In this document: positions 45,604 to 58,014 of the stretch, piece by piece | How the letters are laid out: the number at the start of each line of letters is the position of its first letter | How positions within the stretch are numbered: the stretch's first letter is position 1 | Source: Corinectria fuckeliana | Taxonomy: Eukaryota; Ascomycota; Sordariomycetes; Hypocreales; Nectriaceae | DNA length: 64,000 bases | Reading direction: 5' to 3' | NCBI GenBank assembly: GCA_019137255.1 | Contig: WPDH01000280.1 | Coordinates: 248,001 to 312,000 of the forward strand | Translations under genes and position numbers: made by a program | Notes under the pieces: generated by a model | Database searches by the model: none | What the model saw: only the letters and a program-made list of their open reading frames with translations | Told to the model about the DNA's origin: nothing

Positions 45604-47419
45604 ATGGCTCAATCCCAGGGCGACGTCGCAAGGGACGACTCTGCCGACGCGCGCTTCGAGATGGGCAGCAAGGAGGGCCACATCGTCGACGAAGCGGTGG
45701 CGCCGTCCAATAGCTCCAGCGACGCGGGCCGCGATGGCCTCAAGCCGGTGCCGCTGACCTGGAAGCTTGCGTCGGTTGCGCTGGTCACGGCGATTGGCTT
45801 CGGCTCGCAGTGGAGTTCGGGCATCACCGGAGCGATGAAGAGCACCATGAAGAAGGAGATGGACATCAACAACACCCAGTTCTCCCTCTTGGAGGCGAGC
45901 GAGGACTTCATGGTCACCGCCCTCATGCTCCTCAGCGGCATTGTCACGGATCGAATCGGAGGCGCCGGTAAGCTTTGGGAAGAACCTCCAGAAGGGGAAA
46001 CAGAGCTTCGCTGACGGTTTCATCCAAGGCGCCATGATGTACGGCAACGTCATCTACTCAGTCGGCTCAATCCTGGTTGCCGCAGCTGCCCAGACCCGCT
46101 CATACAAGTTCATGATAGCCGGCAGGGTCATCCGCGCCCTAGGAGACATCGCCACGCAGGTTGCCCAGTACAAAGTCTTCTCGTCCTGGTTCGCTCCCGG
46201 AAACGGCTTCGCCTCGACGCTGGGCTTCGAGCTGGGCATCGGCAAGATCGGGGCCTTTGCGGGCAAGTCCTCGGCAAACGTCATCGCCCAGAAGACGGGC
46301 GATTTTGCCTGGGTCTTCTGGGTCGCCGTCTTCATGAACATCTTCACCAACGTCATGACGGGCGTCTTCTACTGGTTTACCAAGGTCGCAAATCGCAAGT
46401 TCCACGGCGTCGACGACCCCGCCACCGGAGAAAGATTGTCGGAAAAGACGAAGAAGCTCGAGCTTAGGAAGGTTCTAGAGCTGCCGTGGTCGTTCTGGTG
46501 TGTCATGGGGTTCTCTCTCTTTGAGACCAGCACGGCCATTGTGTTCCTCCAGAACGCCACTGAGCTTGCTGAACAAAGATTTGGCACCGATTCCATCGCT
46601 GCTGGTTGGTACAGCTCTCTGCTCCAGTATTCTGGTAAGTCGACTTAGGCGCTGTTACAAACGACTCAAACCTAACCCCTCGAACTAGGCTTCTTCGTTG
46701 TTCCAATTCTTGGAGTCTTCCTGGATCTATACGGGCACCGAATCTCTATCAGTAAGTGGTGGCGCCGGTGAATGGGGTCTAAACTATCATGTTAACGTTG
46801 GTATAGTGGTTTTCTGCGGCATTGGAGTCTTCACTTCCATGCTTCTCGTCAGCTTCTCAGCGGGCACTACCGGCACAGCGGCATCCTTCGGGGTCTTCGC
46901 TTTCGCCTATTGCTTTGGGCCTACCACCATTATTGACGGTACCCGCACAGCTATGTGGGACAGCACCGTCTTCGGGTCTGCTTATTCCATCAAGATTATG
47001 ATGAACAATGCGTAAGACAAGGCATCTAATTCCCAAAGAATGGACATCTATACTAACCAAGTTGCAGCATGAATATCGTTGTCAGGGTTATCACCGGCAG
47101 GATCCAAGATGCCGACAACAACTCCTACGACAAAGTCACCATCGTATATGTCGTCCTTGCTGGCTGCTCCGTGGTCGTGTCCCTAGTTCTTGCCGTCATC
47201 GCTTGGAAATCCGTCGATCTTGGACACCTGCAGTGGTCGCGAAAGAAGCGCATCGCCCGTGGTAACGTCCTTAACGACAGAAGGGAACGTTTCCACAAAG
47301 ATAATGGCGGCCGAAACAAGAAGATATCGATGGTGTGCTTTGCAAGCCTCATCGCCCTTACTCTCGGTAGCTGGTGTGCCTATTTCTGGGGAGTGGCCAC
47401 CGGCAACAGCTCTTCATAG
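45604..47419 (+). CDS. MFS transporter, MFSD1-like
   Basis: Five exons, 45604-45967, 46029-46634, 46689-46751, 46807-47011 and 47068-47419, give 529 residues. An acidic, Ser-rich N-terminus precedes about twelve membrane helices. Features include the LLEASEDFMVTALMLLSGIVTDRIGG segment with a DRxG-type loop, QVAQYKVFSSWFAPG, FFVVPILGVFLDLYGHR and the C-terminal GSWCAYFWG. The overall pattern resembles MFSD1-type lysosomal/vacuolar solute carriers rather than drug pumps. It is downstream and parallel to MFS gene 1 and convergent with the ferric reductase. The substrate is not predictable from sequence. Confidence 0.9.
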
Positions 47420-47827
47420 AGAGGGACGACGAGTCAATGGTAGTCAAGCACGGTGGAATCAAGGCCGGCACTTTAATGTGATTCTACATATGTAATACAC
47501 AACCTGAATCCTTTTGCTAAACATGATCCATCAAATCTTGCCACGGCTTTTCAGGCCCGCGAACCTCTAACTAATTACTATCCAGTAGCCTGAATTAGCC
47601 CATCCAGGTAATGGCTTTATTGTAACGAAAAGGCAGAGTGCCATGAAGAGCGGAGGCAGCTAGCATAAATACATGCCACCAGCGCTGGTGTCGACGGTAA
47701 TAAGGTGCCCTTGTGTATTCTAAACGTTTCTATTGTAGCCCTGATGCAAGTTGCCCTATACCTCGCTGCCTTCCGTGCTTATTTTATTTAAACTTCAGTG
47801 AATTTGTTCATTTGCAAAGGCACATGT

Positions 47828-49700
47828 CTACCAGCCAAATTCCTCACAATGTATGTCTATGCTTGGTCCGTCTATCCGGATACAATCTCCAGCAGCCTTC
47901 TTTATGCCCTTCATCAGCGATTGAGGGCCACAAGCGGCGACCAGCACCCGCTCATTGGCCCCAATCGATCGTACTAGCTCGTGTACAACTTCCTCCACGT
48001 TCAACTTTTCGTACTTGATGTTCAGCTTGTCATCGAGCGCCGTTGACTCAGCTGCTGCGCTTGACCGCTCGATGCCGTTCCGTGTACCATTCCCGTTTTG
48101 CCATTGCGGCATCTTGAATGTCCCATACTTGTCTCGTGAGGAGATGATGTCACCATTGACGACTGTGGCTGGAACATCCCGTGGAGTCAGGGCCCGATTG
48201 GTGGTATTCGTGTACGAATCGCTAGTGACATGCAATGCGACGCTCACATGTGCTGGGTAGCAGTTTAGTTCTTCTAAATGATCAGCAAACCAGCTGAGAT
48301 TCTCTGTTCAGTTGTCAGTTGGAGACACTAATAGAGTCACCCATCAAAACCATACCTCTTTCCTTCACGGCCCAGATGAAATCCACACGCTGAGTTGAAT
48401 CTGCTTCTAAATCCCGGAGCAAGCTGTTCACTAGAGGAAAAGTGAACGCGGCTCCACTTCCTCCGGCAACCAAAATGAGCCGGTCGTAATGTGCCAGGTT
48501 CGGGGAAGATCCGTACGTCCCCTCGATAGAGGCTCGAATGGAACTACCAGGCCTCGAACATGCATACTCGTACAAGTCCCTCGTGAACCCATCGTACGTC
48601 TTGATGATCAGCTCAAGGCCCGAAGACGAGTTGGACACGACAGTGAACGGATGGCCTTCAAAGGCACGGATGCCGGGGATCCACACGTAGCAGTGTGACC
48701 CTGCCACAGCTCGAGTAGCTGGCCTTTCGAAAAGCAGCCTGATCCCGCCGCTCGGAAGCGGGTAGACAGTTGCTTCGTTCTTGTGAAGATTGGACAGCAG
48801 GCTCGACGTTCGGATCAGCCGGTCTAGCCCCCACAGAACGGCAGCTACCACCATTATTATTGGGATCGTTTCGATCCAGAAAGGCCTGTGGAGGGCTGTG
48901 AAGATGATGGTCACCACGCAACCAATTACGTGCGTCAAGTAAAAGATCTCGTATCCGAAATGCCTCCATGTCCCAAGAAGTAAAACTAGCATGCCGATGC
49001 CTGCGATGGCGCCCTCCAGGTTGGGGCGTTCGATGAAGATGTTCCATCGATGTCGACCGTTAAAATGTATCATGTACACGATTGCATGAAGAGCTGTCAG
49101 GCCGATGGCAGTGTAACCGATCACCCGATGAAGGACGTTAAGGCGGTTGTACGAGTATGTACTGAACACGGCCAGTGGGGTATTTCTCAGACCGAAGAAT
49201 ACAGACAATGTGATGTTGGCAGCGGCCATCCTGGGCTCGTGATCAGAAGCGTTTGGAGTAGCGGAACAAGTAGCATACCATCCAAGCCTTGAAGCAAGGT
49301 TACTCAACTTAGAAAGATCAACGTAAACAAAGCTTAATACCGCATTCAGGATGAGATAGACCGAAATCAACGCGCCGTGCCCTAAAGAGGGGAAGAAAGG
49401 CACTTGCTGTACTGCATATCTCCTCGTGGTGCTTGGTGAATATTAGTTAATGGTGCTCTAGACTGACCTGTGCCGTGGCATCCCTTACCGAACAATTGCC
49501 AGCAAAATCCGGAAGCCTGGGAGCTGCCGCCAGGTCAACGATGTAGACCATCGGTATTTGATGGCGAGAGAGCGCCCCCAGTGGAGAACAAGGAAGAACA
49601 AGATGAGGCTGGAAAGCACACAGGCGTACAGCGTCAAGATCCATTCGTTGTCCAGCTGCCTGGGCTTGACGGGCTTCGGGACCAACCCCGAAACAGTCAT
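47828..49700 (-). CDS. FRE-type ferric reductase
   Basis: Four exons, 49700-49489, 49422-49279, 49230-48356 and 48303-47828, give 568 residues. The N-terminus has an extracytoplasmic tail and several membrane helices. The heme-ligand histidines lie in HRVIGYTAIGLTALHAI and THVIGCVVTIIFTALH. The FAD-binding motif HPFTVVSN, the NADPH-binding VAGGSGAAFTFPLV and the terminal VAACGPQSLMKGI complete the ferric-chelate reductase/NOX fold. It would reduce extracellular ferric iron (or copper) at the plasma membrane. ATG 49700 was taken because the longer frame lacks an upstream ATG. No ferroxidase or iron permease gene is adjacent, so it is not part of a complete reductive uptake locus here. Confidence 0.92.
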
Positions 49701-52700
49701 TGTCCTAAAGGGCCGGACCGCCGGAGCAAGCTTTAGCACCGCTCCTTCGACTGGTAGTATGGACCAGGCAATATGATATGAGGAAAGGAAAGGAACATAG
49801 ATTAAAGAAGGACGGTCAAGCGGAGAGCGGCAGTCTGTGACTTGACCATGAGGGACATCGGCGGCACAAGTAATGTTCCCTCCACGCAGCGAGAGAAGGA
49901 TCGCTTGGGCTGCCGGGATTTAAGGAGACAACGCACCCGACCAGGTTTGCCAGCCAGGGTTGCTGAAATAGGCCTAGACGGTTAGGGCCTGGCAGATTGA
50001 TAAACAGATTGATAACACCGAGCTCTACGCCGATATCGCGGGGTCCACCGGGTACTCCGCAGCGCCGCAACTAAAGGATTGGGGGTGGGGGGAGAAATTT
50101 TCGATGGGGTGGAGAGCGATCCGGGTATTGCAGGGCAATAATGAAGTTGAGTATCGGATGTTGGGAAGAATGTAGAGTCGCCTACTTGCTCTTGTTCTGA
50201 CATAGCTCTCAGAGAGCTCCAGTGAGAGGCGCTGTACCGGATCAGTCTCTTCGTTAGTTACCTGAAATCCAACATTTGCCGTTTTTTTTCACTATTCTTT
50301 GCGATAGGCTTTGAAAGCCAAGCTCTTCATGATACCGTGTCCAACGAGACGGGCGCAATACGCATCTTGGATCGACAATCTTCACGAATCCAGATGCGAT
50401 GTTGGAAACAACGCCAAGATTCCCGACGTAGTCCTGATGACGGTATACGGGACGGGAAACGCCAGCAATACCAGCAGCACGCGCTCATATGGCCTACAAG
50501 CACCATGAGAGTCCTCGCCCCGGACGACCACCTCGCAAGTCGGCCCGACCTCTGGTTCGAAGCTGCCGAGTGCGCGCTCTACTAATGCGTCAATAACTAT
50601 TGCGTCAACGACTACACCACGAGCGTGTGAAACTGCATCGCTTACGAGACGCCCACTACAGTCGCCGCCACCCGCCAGCTTCGAGGCCGTCGTAGCCATC
50701 ATCGGGTGGCGACGCGAGCAGCCTGCTGCAGGTAGGCTGACATAGGATGCTGGGGACCTTCTACCGCGTGCAGTGGGCGTGGATGTAGGAGATCAGCTCG
50801 TTGGCGGTCATGAGCTGGAGCTCAACAGTGGGACAGGCGTTGAAGGGGGTGGGCACGTTGAGGGAGATGGAGGTGGTAGCGAAGAAGGTAGCGGTGGTCT
50901 TGTTTGCGGACGAGGCCTTCGACGAGACAGAGGAGTCGCCGAAATAGACATTTTTGAGGGCTCTGAGATGGGGAGCCATAAGCCGAGGTCATGAGGTTAG
51001 TCGGATTCTATGTCGGCGAAGATACAATAATGCAACAGAAGGTATTGGCAGTAGTATATTGTTGTCATGTCGCTTTCTAGGCAAGTTCAAGGAAACAGAG
51101 GGTATAGTAGTAACAAGGCACTGGCCTCCAGTAATACAGAAATCCACACGTAACCACAACTTGACTTAGCCAAAATACATCTCGTCGGTGTTGATGATGA
51201 AGATAGTGTCGATTAGTTCCGCCGTTCATCACGACCAATCTCGGCCACAAGGAGCTCGTCGGCAGGCCTTTACCCTTCCGAGACACCTCGAGGGTAGCTT
51301 TGAGCCGCTTAACGACGTCTTTTCTCTATTTCTGTTTGCTTGCTTTCCATGTAACCCAGGGCACAGCTTTGCAGAAAATTCCTAGGACGAGGGCTCGGGA
51401 GCGTAAAAGGCCTTATTTTAGACTCTGCTCCATATTTCCCATGTATGGTGACATCTGGCTATAAACACTAATTGTTAGACTTTCGTCAACGCGGTTCATC
51501 ATTACACCGCACCATGTCTCCGTTACCGGTAGGGCTGAGCCTTATTCGGCTTTAAAGAGTGCACAGCAGAGAAGTTGTGACAGGACCCATGATGTAGAGA
51601 TATACCCTGGCGACGTAGATGTCTTTGCCCATCGTTATCCAGACAAGGTGGTACCGTCCCGCCGTGCTCTGTGATCTCCTTCATTATCTGCCTCTAAACT
51701 CGCTCGCTTTGCGGAGAGGCGTCGATGATTAGAATGTTAATGAGGTAAAGGATGCCAATGGTCGACTGAAACGGGGCATCTACTCCACCGTCCTCGCTTT
51801 TCATGCTCCAATTTGGTCGAGACTGGCACACCTAAGGTCATAGCCTTCACCTGGCTCAAGAGGACATCTAAGCGCCTCAGGGGGGGACCATACTTCCCCC
51901 TTTCGTCAACGAGGGGCTATTATTTCATGGCATTGCGCCGATCCTTTCCCATTGTTGACGCCTAGTGACCGTATTCAACTCTTGACTGTCGACTTAATTT
52001 CTCACATGGTTACAGGCTTCATTAAATCTGCCGCATGGCCTCGCTTAGAAACAAGCTTCCAATAGATCCAGTAGCTCTCCACGAGGCAACAAGTTCTCAG
52101 TGGCTCAACGGCTTCAATAAGCTTCAATAGCCGCACCGATCCTTGACAACGGCTGCTAGTTTCGGCTTCAACTGGAATCATTAGAGTTTGCTGACCACCA
52201 TAAGCATCAGCCTTTTTCCAACACGATGGAGGACTGCCCTACGGCCATCTACATTCCGGGACTAGCCAAAGGATTGCATCGTGTAAGCAGTTTGATTGGT
52301 TAATGTGACATCATTGAACCACTTCGCCAGTACGGAGTAGGCCAGGGCTAATTTCTCACCAGCTTCTGGTCACTTCTCTCTTGCCGCAGACCACGGAATC
52401 TCTGCAGGTGTAATGGGGCTGTTTCAAAGCAAATACTACTAGCTCTTCCTGGTTTCTGTGACTAAAAGGGAGAGGTGGGTGGTTATCATTTTGTAGCAAC
52501 GTGTTGGTCATTGGGGCGAAACACACTAAGCATCCCCTTGGGCTTAAAAAGCAACTCAGACGCCTCTCTTCCTCTGCGTCCGAGAATACGATCCGCTTAG
52601 CCCCCTTCGGGTTGGCGCACTCGGCACATGCATATTTCACGGTGGGCGTCAGTGACTTCTCGGATGGGATTAGTGGTGCAGAATACGAAGTGTGCACATG

Positions 52701-54253
52701 TCACAGCAGCATCATCGTTATCACACCAGCTTACAACGCTCCGGCTTGCCAGCACATCTCCGCAGGCCCTAAGTTGCCGGAGCCTATGGTGGGCGGGGAA
52801 ACACTAGAGCAATTGGTCCCGGCCGCGAGATCCGAAAACCTTCCGAGATTTACACTCTAGCATTGCCTCACTCTATTCCAAAGTTAGTGTACTGGTGTTG
52901 CTTTCCCAACGGCTAAAGCCATCGTCTCCGTCTGCCGACGGACCTAGTCGCCCCTGGACCAACTGCGGGGTACCCGAGGACCGACGCTCTAGAAGCGCCA
53001 CAAGGAGGATAAGGTGAGCAGATGAGCCACTAGGATGCGACTGGCTCTGGAATAGCTTGTTAACGTGGCTAAGGCATCGAATCGACGATCTCGGGGCGAT
53101 CGGCCACCGGATGTCGGCATATCGGCATATCGGGAACCAAAGAGAGTCTGGTCACTCTGACGATACTTAGTTGTATCATGGACTTTCCTGGGCCAGCACA
53201 GACGCCTTTGTTTCAGAAGGCAGGATCTTCCGAGGTGCTAGGCTCTGGGGTCTAGTCTATGTCTTTCCCCTAAACAAGGACTCAGGGCTGAATGATGACC
53301 CAGGGTTGAATGGTGACTGTGTCTCTAACCCCCTTTTACTCTTCGTATCCGTTCAGCTCTTAGCAGAATCCATCCATCAGTATGAAGCACAGGATAAGTA
53401 TAGCCAGCCAAAAGTAGATAGGATGACCTCATGGGTGTGCAAGAACCGCCCAAGTATAGGTCGTAACTCAAACCCTTTGCATCATTCGACAGATTATAGT
53501 TTTCCTGACGTCAATACCTGGGTCACTGACGTGTGGATTAATCGTCCCTGTAACTCCCCAGAATGCGGTCTCTACTTCACATCTGAGTCTCTTGCTTTGA
53601 CCGGGTCCAACACCTCGCCGATGATCCGCATGACATGAACTATCGGGCCGCCTCGAAACCTCGTTAAGCTGTTGAACTATTGGACAATTAGTCCAGAAGC
53701 AGCACAAGCGACAACGAGATGACCCTTTTGAGGTGTCGAGTATCAAGAAATGGTGCTCATGTCCCGTATCGGGACTTACGTTTGATGCCCCTCCCGCCGG
53801 GGCGTCCTCTTAGGCAGAGCCAATTCGTCAGCACCTAGTCATTCAGCTCTGAAAGATTCATCCAGACTCGGAGGGAAGACTTGCGGTTGCATCCTTTCTC
53901 AGCTCTCCCAGTAGTTGGCTACATATCGTCTGGGCTAGACCGCTGTAAACGAGGGGCTCCTCGTAATAGCGAACTATGAGTTAGTTGGCCTAATCTGTAG
54001 ATGACAGAGTGTGTTCATTGGAGACGTATTGGGTGCGTCTAACATGTAGCTTCTACACACGTGCTCGTGTTTGGTCTAATTTCTATATATTGTCTTATCT
54101 TCGCACACTCTTCCTGCTTTTCTGCATCCTCGACACTCAGGACAACGGGACCTACCTGACACAGGAGTACCACTCTCGCAATTGTCGGACAGCCTCAATC
54201 CTTTTGTCTTCTCATCAACCACTGCCCCCTCCGGAGCCTCCAAGTTTGCCATC
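49701..54253. other. Gene-poor stretch, 4.5 kb
   Basis: No complete gene was recognised. At about 50540-50640 a plus-strand frame contains LWFEAAECALY followed, after a stop, by CVNNYCVNDYT, which resembles a fragment of a DUF3176-type fungal membrane protein; the rest is degenerate. Plus-strand frames at 52501-52860 and 53171-53638 have no domain, and the latter has no convincing coding signal. The left end holds the ferric reductase promoter. Confidence 0.4.
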
Positions 54254-56257
54254 ATGATTTTCAAACACTTGACCCTCAACGTTCTTCTCGCCTTGACTTC
54301 GGTCACCGCTGCTCCAAGCCCTCATTACGATGAGTCTGATGTCGAGGCTAGGGACGCTGGTGGAGACCTCTCTGGCCGCGGTAATTACGGTTACGGGGGC
54401 AACGACTGCGGCAGTGATGCCACTTGGGACTCGGGCAAGCAGAAATGCGACTGCAAGAAGTCCGGCATGACCTACTACGGCTCCACCAAGTCCTGCAGCT
54501 GCCCCAGTGGACAGGACTGGAGCGATACAGTCAAGAAGTGCCAGCAGAACTGTGGCACCGACGCCGACTGGAAATACGGCAAATGCGTCTGCAAGAACAG
54601 TGGCCAGTCCTATGATGAGTACAGCAAGAAGTGCCACTGCCCGAGCGGTCAGTACTGGGATGGGAAAAAGTGTGGTTACGACTGCGGCAAATACGCTTCT
54701 TGGGACTATGGAAAGAAGGCCTGCTCGTGCAAGCACCAAGGCCAAGTTTACGACACCGGAAAGAAGACCTGTGCTTGCCCGTACGGGAAAGTTTGGGGCG
54801 ACTACGGATGCCATGACGACTGTGGCAGCTATGCAACCTGGGATTCCGGGAAGAAGGCCTGTTCATGCAAGAACCATGGTCAGACCTATGATTCCGGAAA
54901 GAAGAGCTGCTCTTGCCCGAGTGGCCAGTACTGGAATGGGAAGAAGTGTGGCTACGACTGTGGCAGCTATGCTTCTTGGGACTACGGGAAGAAGGCCTGC
55001 TCGTGCAAGCACGCTGGTCAGCTCTACGACACCGGCAAGAAGACTTGCGCCTGTCCTTACGGTCAAGAGTGGTCCGAGTACGGGTGCCACGATACTTGCG
55101 GCTCTGATGCTTCCTGGAATTCTCAGAAAAAGGCCTGCTGGTGCAAGAAGGAGGGCCAGTCTTACAACACTGAAAAGAAGACCTGCAGCTGCCCCTATGG
55201 TCAGGAATGGTCCGGCTACGGATGCCATAGTACTTGTGGCAGCGACGCGTCGTGGAACAACGGTAAAAAGGCGTGTGTGTGCAAGAAACAGGGACAATCT
55301 TATGATACCAGAAAGAAGACCTGCAGCTGTCCTTCTGGTCAAGAGTGGTCTGAGTATGGATGTCATGATATCTGCGGCCCTGATGCTTCCTGGAACAACG
55401 ACAAGAAGGCCTGTTGGTGCAAGAAGGAGGGTCAATCTTACGATACCGGAAAGAAGACCTGCAGCTGCCCCTACGGAAAGAAGTGGACTGGCTATGGTTG
55501 CACCGATAGCTGCGGCCCTGATGCTTCCTGGAACAACCAGAAGAAGGCATGCTGGTGCAAGAAGGAGGGACAGACTTACGATGCCGGCAAGAAGACTTGC
55601 AGCTGTCCCAATGGCCAGATCTGGGGCGAATACGGATGTCATCACGACTGCGGTGACTACGCTTCCTGGAACTCGGACAAGAAGGCTTGCTGGTGCAAGA
55701 AGCAAGGCCAGATCTACGACTCCGGGAAGAAGGCCTGCAACTGCCCCAAGGGAGAGACCTGGGACGGCAAGAAGTGCAGCCATGACTGTGGATACGACGC
55801 CTACTGGGACACCAAGAGCTACACCTGCAAGTGTAAGAATACGGGCCAGGCCTACCACCAGGAAACACAGACCTGCAGCTGCCCCAACGGATACAAGTGG
55901 ACTGGCTACGGCTGCCAGCAGAAGTGCGGCAGCGGTTCCTACTGGGACAGAAACACAAAGGCTTGCCTGTGCACAAAGAAGGGTCAGGTTTACGACTCGG
56001 GTAAGAAGACCTGTGCCTGCCCCAGTGGCCAGAAATGGACTGGATACGGATGCCAGAAGGAATGCGGCAAGGACTCGTACTGGGACAGCAAGCAGCACAC
56101 CTGCAAGTGCGACCATAAGGAGATGCAGTACTACGAGGCTTCCAACGACTGCCACTGCAAGAGCAACCTGGTCTGGAAGGCCGGCGAGGGCTGCTGCTGC
56201 TCCAAGGGACAGACTTGGGACTATTCCAGTGGAAAGTGCAAGCGCAGCCGCTACTGA
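54254..56257 (+). CDS. Secreted protein made of thirteen 46-residue six-cysteine repeats
   Basis: The gene is intronless and encodes 667 residues. ATG 54254 starts a signal peptide (MIFKHLTLNVLLALTSVTAA); the in-frame extension upstream is not signal-like. Residues about 51-650 are thirteen tandem repeats with spacing C-x12-C-x-C-x13-C-x-C-x10-C and three residues to the next Cys. Each has a Trp after the first Cys and another before the last. Repeats 3, 4 and 5 are nearly identical; 11-13 and the first two are diverged. The CP(Y/S)GQ and CKxxGQxYD signatures recur. The CxC pairs suggest three disulfides per unit. Abundant Lys, Gly and Tyr make it very basic. No known family (not EGF, hydrophobin, CFEM or LysM spacing) fits. 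It is an extracellular, possibly wall-associated or effector-like protein. Confidence 0.88.
   Translation: MIFKHLTLNVLLALTSVTAAPSPHYDESDVEARDAGGDLSGRGNYGYGGNDCGSDATWDSGKQKCDCKKSGMTYYGSTKSCSCPSGQDWSDTVKKCQQNCGTDADWKYGKCVCKNSGQSYDEYSKKCHCPSGQYWDGKKCGYDCGKYASWDYGKKACSCKHQGQVYDTGKKTCACPYGKVWGDYGCHDDCGSYATWDSGKKACSCKNHGQTYDSGKKSCSCPSGQYWNGKKCGYDCGSYASWDYGKKACSCKHAGQLYDTGKKTCACPYGQEWSEYGCHDTCGSDASWNSQKKACWCKKEGQSYNTEKKTCSCPYGQEWSGYGCHSTCGSDASWNNGKKACVCKKQGQSYDTRKKTCSCPSGQEWSEYGCHDICGPDASWNNDKKACWCKKEGQSYDTGKKTCSCPYGKKWTGYGCTDSCGPDASWNNQKKACWCKKEGQTYDAGKKTCSCPNGQIWGEYGCHHDCGDYASWNSDKKACWCKKQGQIYDSGKKACNCPKGETWDGKKCSHDCGYDAYWDTKSYTCKCKNTGQAYHQETQTCSCPNGYKWTGYGCQQKCGSGSYWDRNTKACLCTKKGQVYDSGKKTCACPSGQKWTGYGCQKECGKDSYWDSKQHTCKCDHKEMQYYEASNDCHCKSNLVWKAGEGCCCSKGQTWDYSSGKCKRSRY
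54404..56203 (+). repeat. Coding tandem repeat, period about 138 bp, 13 units
   Basis: The DNA behind the cysteine-rich protein is itself a minisatellite-like array with a 138-bp period, kept in frame. Central units are most alike, suggesting recent unequal crossing-over or conversion. The regularity also opens long spurious frames on the other strand. Confidence 0.8.
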
Positions 56258-57525
56258 TCGGTGGCTTGGATGTTGATGATTGGGGGTTGGTTGCTCTGAT
56301 GGTGGTTTCAGGGAACATCAACGGTCCTTTTCTTTCAAGATTCCCTGCTCAACTCACAGATTACACTCTTTTCTGGTATTGCGTTCTCTGCTCAGACTGT
56401 CACTCTCTATATGGTTGGAATTCCTGTTTTGCTATTTAGTTCACAGTTCTAATGTTTATTTGAATAATAGTTGGAGACTCTGGTTTTCAGAGTATATGAA
56501 CGGGCTAGGAAACAGTTTGAGTTGGTACGATTGGCTTTATCAATTACCTACATATTTCGTTCATTTAACTTAATATTTAAAGTCAGTTGACCGCGTTTGT
56601 TCTCTTCTGCTTTTGAAATGAAGCAATCTAAAACAAAACCGGGATAGTCAGTTGCGCAACTGACACTCGTACGTCCACTGAGCCGGGAGCAAGGATCTTA
56701 TTAATGAGCATGGCCCACAAGAACGAGATGTGGCCGTGTGAAAGTCGCAGCGGCGAGAGAGCTTAGCAGTTTCCTGGTTAAGGCTTCAGAGTGCGGTGAA
56801 AGCGGAAAGTCATGATGCGTGGCGGTGTGTCAGCTGATGGATTGCAAAGCTTAGGATGAGGACTTGAAGTACCCAAAGCCGCGAGGAAAGCCTTTCTTGG
56901 GCCTAAGAGTACCAAGAGGGCTCGTATATGTACTGTAGTCGGTGCGGTAATTGGATTTGCTAAATCCATATCGACCCGGAAACGCTACCTTCAGGGTCTC
57001 ATAGTGTATTCAAGATGTTGTGTTTCGGAGAAAGGTAGTTTCTTTTTAGATAAAACTGTTTTAGAGTAAGGAAGGTCTGCCAGGTGTTGAAAGACCCTAC
57101 CAAGCTGTATTCAAAGGTTCAGAAGCGGCGGTCCACGCGGCCAAGTCTACAGGTGTGGTGCACCAACGATGTTTCCGCCCGACACATCCCTTGGACAAAC
57201 TACTAGACTTTGAGCTTGGTCACTATATACATCTTTCCGACAATATGGCAACACCCGGACTCCAACCCTCGGCCGGCTGCTCCGATAGTGTCACAGAAGT
57301 GCCTCCAGTGCCGAAAGTTAGGACGCTGCTGGTTACAGGCGTTTGCAATGACCTAGGAAAGGAGCACCAGCTCCTACAACGGACCCTTTCCGGAAGCTCG
57401 CTTTTCCTCCTGTTTAGCTGTTCATGTCCTCATGATTCTGACTTCTCGGGGCGTCAAACTGAAATAACGGCTTCCAAGCACTCAGCTTTTAGTATTCCTA
57501 TAACAGGCTTACGCTGGCAATAGAC
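56258..57525. other. Intergenic, no gene seen
   Basis: The 3' side of the repeat-protein gene and about 1 kb with only short unconserved frames. Confidence 0.45.
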
Positions 57526-58014
57526 CTAGTCGCAGTGAGGGAGGATGCCACTGTTGAGGCCGTCGTCTGTATCAGTAGTTCGATCGACGATTCCGACTTT
57601 TTGATTTGGAACGGTGATGCCCCCCAGGGGGACATTCTCGTGGCCGACATTGCCCAGCACAATGCCCGTCCCATACTGCACGCCAAATGTCTGGTTGGAG
57701 ATATTCTCAATCGACGTGGGCACGTTGTAGGTCGGGCCGAACAGACACTGGTCCTGCGGAATGCCGCCGTTGCCCGTGGCGTTCACGAATTGGAAGTCTT
57801 TTGTGACGACCCAAGTGTCGCCGCTCCCCGTGTCGACGAAGAGGAGGAAGGATTGAACGCCGAACTTCACCTCGACGTCGAAGACAATGGCCTAGCCTGT
57901 TGCCGTCATGGCTGCCGGGTTTGACTGAGCGACGCTGCGGAGACAGAGAGGCGCTACTGAGCTGGCCACGAGGGAGGCGGTTGTCGCCGCGAGTGTCAGA
58001 TTTGCGAGGCCCAT
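57526..58014 (-). pseudogene. Truncated pepsin-like aspartic protease gene
   Basis: ATG 58014 starts a plausible signal peptide (LTLAATTASLVASSVAPL). Codon 41 is TAG (57892-57894), directly before the conserved strand AIVFDVEVKFGVQSFLLFVDTGSG with the first catalytic Asp motif (DTGS). The N-lobe continues with the flap region (FGVQYGTGIVLGNVG) up to SGILP, then stops at 57526. The second lobe with the second catalytic Asp is missing. The gene is thus both interrupted and truncated. The amber codon would come from TGG or CAG by a C-to-T change. It probably derives from a secreted A1 family peptidase. Confidence 0.75.

Noticed and set aside
50311..50979. Possible DUF3176-type gene
   Set aside because: Only a short similar stretch (EAAECALY, then CVNNY after a stop) is visible. 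Stops and frame changes follow, which is too little to call a gene.
53171..53638. 155-codon plus-strand frame
   Set aside because: No domain, no signal peptide and no supporting splice structure. The composition looks random.
54531..56321. Long open frames (596, 589 and 430 codons) on both strands over the cysteine-rich gene
   Set aside because: They are by-products of the 138-bp coding repeat. Only the plus frame from 54254 has a signal peptide and regular Cys pattern.
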